Shown: piece by piece, positions 13,887-14,879 of the stretch
Position numbering within the stretch: the stretch's first letter is position 1
How the letters are laid out: every line of letters begins with the position of its first letter
Origin: Desulfobacterales bacterium
GTDB lineage: Bacteria > Desulfobacterota > Desulfobacteria > Desulfobacterales > Desulfobacteraceae
Direction: 5' to 3'
NCBI GenBank assembly: GCA_022361315.1
Contig: JAKSBB010000337.1
Coordinates: 1-14,879 of the forward strand
Length of the DNA: 14,879 nt
Notes under the pieces: generated by a model
Seen by the model: the letters and a program-made list of their open reading frames with translations, nothing else
What the model was told of the DNA's origin: nothing
The model's database searches: none
Translations under genes and position numbers: made by a program

Positions 13887-14879
13887 TCATCCGATCTCCG
13901 TCGCCCCCCGATCCCGGATCTCCCGTATCCTGGCAGCGGTATCTTCGGGCAATGCCTTTGGCTGATACGTCTCTAAAAGATCCGCCACCTTTTTGTCGGC
14001 CCGTTGCTCCAGGGTGGTTTCACCAGACTTTACCCAGGCATCGTATGAGTCCTTGAAAAAGAGTTCGGGCTGCCAGACCTCTTGGCGCATATGGTCGATG
14101 GTGTGCTTCTGGGTCATAAAATGCCCGCCGGGGCCCACGGCGTTGATCACTTCCACGGCCAGGGTGTCGGCGGTGACGTCCACCCCTGCCATGAACCGTT
14201 TGATCCAGTGGATGACCTCATTGCCCAGCACCATCATGGCACAGGAACAGGCCATCCCCATATCCATGTAGCCCACGTCATGGATGATATTGACGCCGGC
14301 AAGGGCCTGGAGGGCGGCGCTCAACGCCCCTTCCGCACCGGCCTGGGCATCCAGCGCCTTTGAATCCGTGGCACCGGCAAGCCCCCAGGTGGGCAGCCCC
14401 AGTTCTCTTGCGATCTGGGCCTGGGCCGCCAGGGCAAGGGTCATCTCCGGGCTGGCAATAAATGAAATCCCCGTTCTCATGTTGCCTGCCCCCGGAGAAC
14501 AGGTGAGACAACAGGGGGCGCCCGGCCGGAACAACTGGGCCAGGAGGATACCGAAAAAACTCTCCGCCGTGGCCAATGCCAGGGAACCGGCAACGGTACA
14601 AGGGGCCGTAAACCCCATGAATTGGGCACCGCTGATCACCTGGGGCACCAGGTTTGTGGCGCAGACCTCTATTTTCTCAACAATCTCGTCGGGAAACTGC
14701 AACGGGGAGATGGGTTCGGGATAGGCGGCAATAAAGGGACGGGCCTCAAGACGGGCCTGCCCCCCCGCCACCTCACGGGCCATCTCGATGATGTACTCCA
14801 CGCCTTTGCTGGAATATCCGCAGAAGAACACGGGTTTCGAGGTATGCCGGACAACGGTGTCAAACTCGTAAAGATCACC
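13887..14879 (-). CDS. MttB-family (trimethylamine methyltransferase-like) protein, non-pyrrolysine, partial
   Basis: The C-terminal 331 residues of an MttB-superfamily methyltransferase; the frame is open to the right edge, so the N-terminus is missing (full proteins are about 470-500 aa). Recognisable blocks are PVFFCGYSSKGVEYIIEMA near the start, ARPFIAAYPEPISPLQF, the glycine-rich GAPCCLTCSPGAGNMRTG and HDVGYMDMGMACSCAMMVLG. The true MttB has pyrrolysine (TAG) in the C-terminal part; here the frame is uninterrupted, as in MtgB-type relatives that demethylate glycine betaine, proline betaine or carnitine. These enzymes hand the methyl group to a corrinoid protein, which is not in the window. 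The exact substrate cannot be read from sequence. The solute-binding-protein gene follows 84 bp downstream. Confidence 0.9.
   Translation of the reverse strand, partial: GDLYEFDTVVRHTSKPVFFCGYSSKGVEYIIEMAREVAGGQARLEARPFIAAYPEPISPLQFPDEIVEKIEVCATNLVPQVISGAQFMGFTAPCTVAGSLALATAESFFGILLAQLFRPGAPCCLTCSPGAGNMRTGISFIASPEMTLALAAQAQIARELGLPTWGLAGATDSKALDAQAGAEGALSAALQALAGVNIIHDVGYMDMGMACSCAMMVLGNEVIHWIKRFMAGVDVTADTLAVEVINAVGPGGHFMTQKHTIDHMRQEVWQPELFFKDSYDAWVKSGETTLEQRADKKVADLLETYQPKALPEDTAARIREIRDRGATEIG

Noticed and set aside
13887..14879. Pyrrolysine-containing MttB
   Set aside because: The visible C-terminal part, where the pyrrolysine codon lies in true MttB, has no in-frame TAG.

Overview
The window looks like chromosomal DNA (mid-50s % GC by eye) from an anaerobic, selenium-using bacterium. 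A sulfate-reducing Desulfobacterota, Desulfobacteraceae-like, is the best guess. The basis is heterodisulfide-reductase-like HdrB/HdrC proteins with a NapH-type ferredoxin, an MttB-family methyltransferase, and two genes interrupted by in-frame TGA codons that look like selenocysteine (Sec) codons. The taxonomic call is inference; there is no rRNA or other marker gene here.

Layout. (1) Positions 1-2498, minus strand: a tight operon hdrC-like > hdrB-like > membrane NapH/NosR-like polyferredoxin, the last running off the left edge. (2) 2499-2705: divergent control region with an FNR/CRP-family-like palindrome. (3) 2706-4352, plus: a chemoreceptor with a NarX/PilJ-type sensory domain. (4) 4540-7366, minus: a GlxA-type AraC regulator followed by a membrane PAS histidine-kinase-like protein that lacks the usual phosphoacceptor histidine; it converges on the chemoreceptor gene across a shared hairpin. 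(5) 7500-8297, plus: a metallo-beta-lactamase-fold hydrolase, divergent from the GlxA gene.

(6) 8323-9649 is the most interesting part. A LysR-family regulator (minus) and an AhpD-like CxxU protein (plus) are transcribed divergently, and each has an in-frame TGA followed at the right distance by a bacterial SECIS-like hairpin. In the LysR protein the TGA falls, by eye, where many LysR proteins have the Cys of a Gly-Cys-Ser-Tyr-Arg motif, which corresponds to the peroxide-sensing Cys199 region of OxyR. A near-perfect 23-bp inverted repeat lies between the two genes. I read this as a possible selenocysteine-based redox switch: a Sec-containing regulator facing a Sec-containing thiol oxidoreductase.

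(7) 9650-10539, plus: a terminator, a putative promoter, a hairpin-rich leader and an unrecognised 170-aa protein. (8) 10639-11742, minus: rsgA, the ribosome-assembly GTPase. (9) 11743-12152: non-coding, with a 140-bp block bounded by perfect 11-bp inverted repeats. (10) 12153-14879, minus: an MttB-family (non-pyrrolysine) methyltransferase, cut by the right edge, followed by a Tat-exported ABC-transporter solute-binding protein. This pair suggests uptake and demethylation of a methylated amine or a similar compound.

No tRNA, rRNA, CRISPR array, insertion sequence or selA/selB/selC/selD gene was seen in the window.
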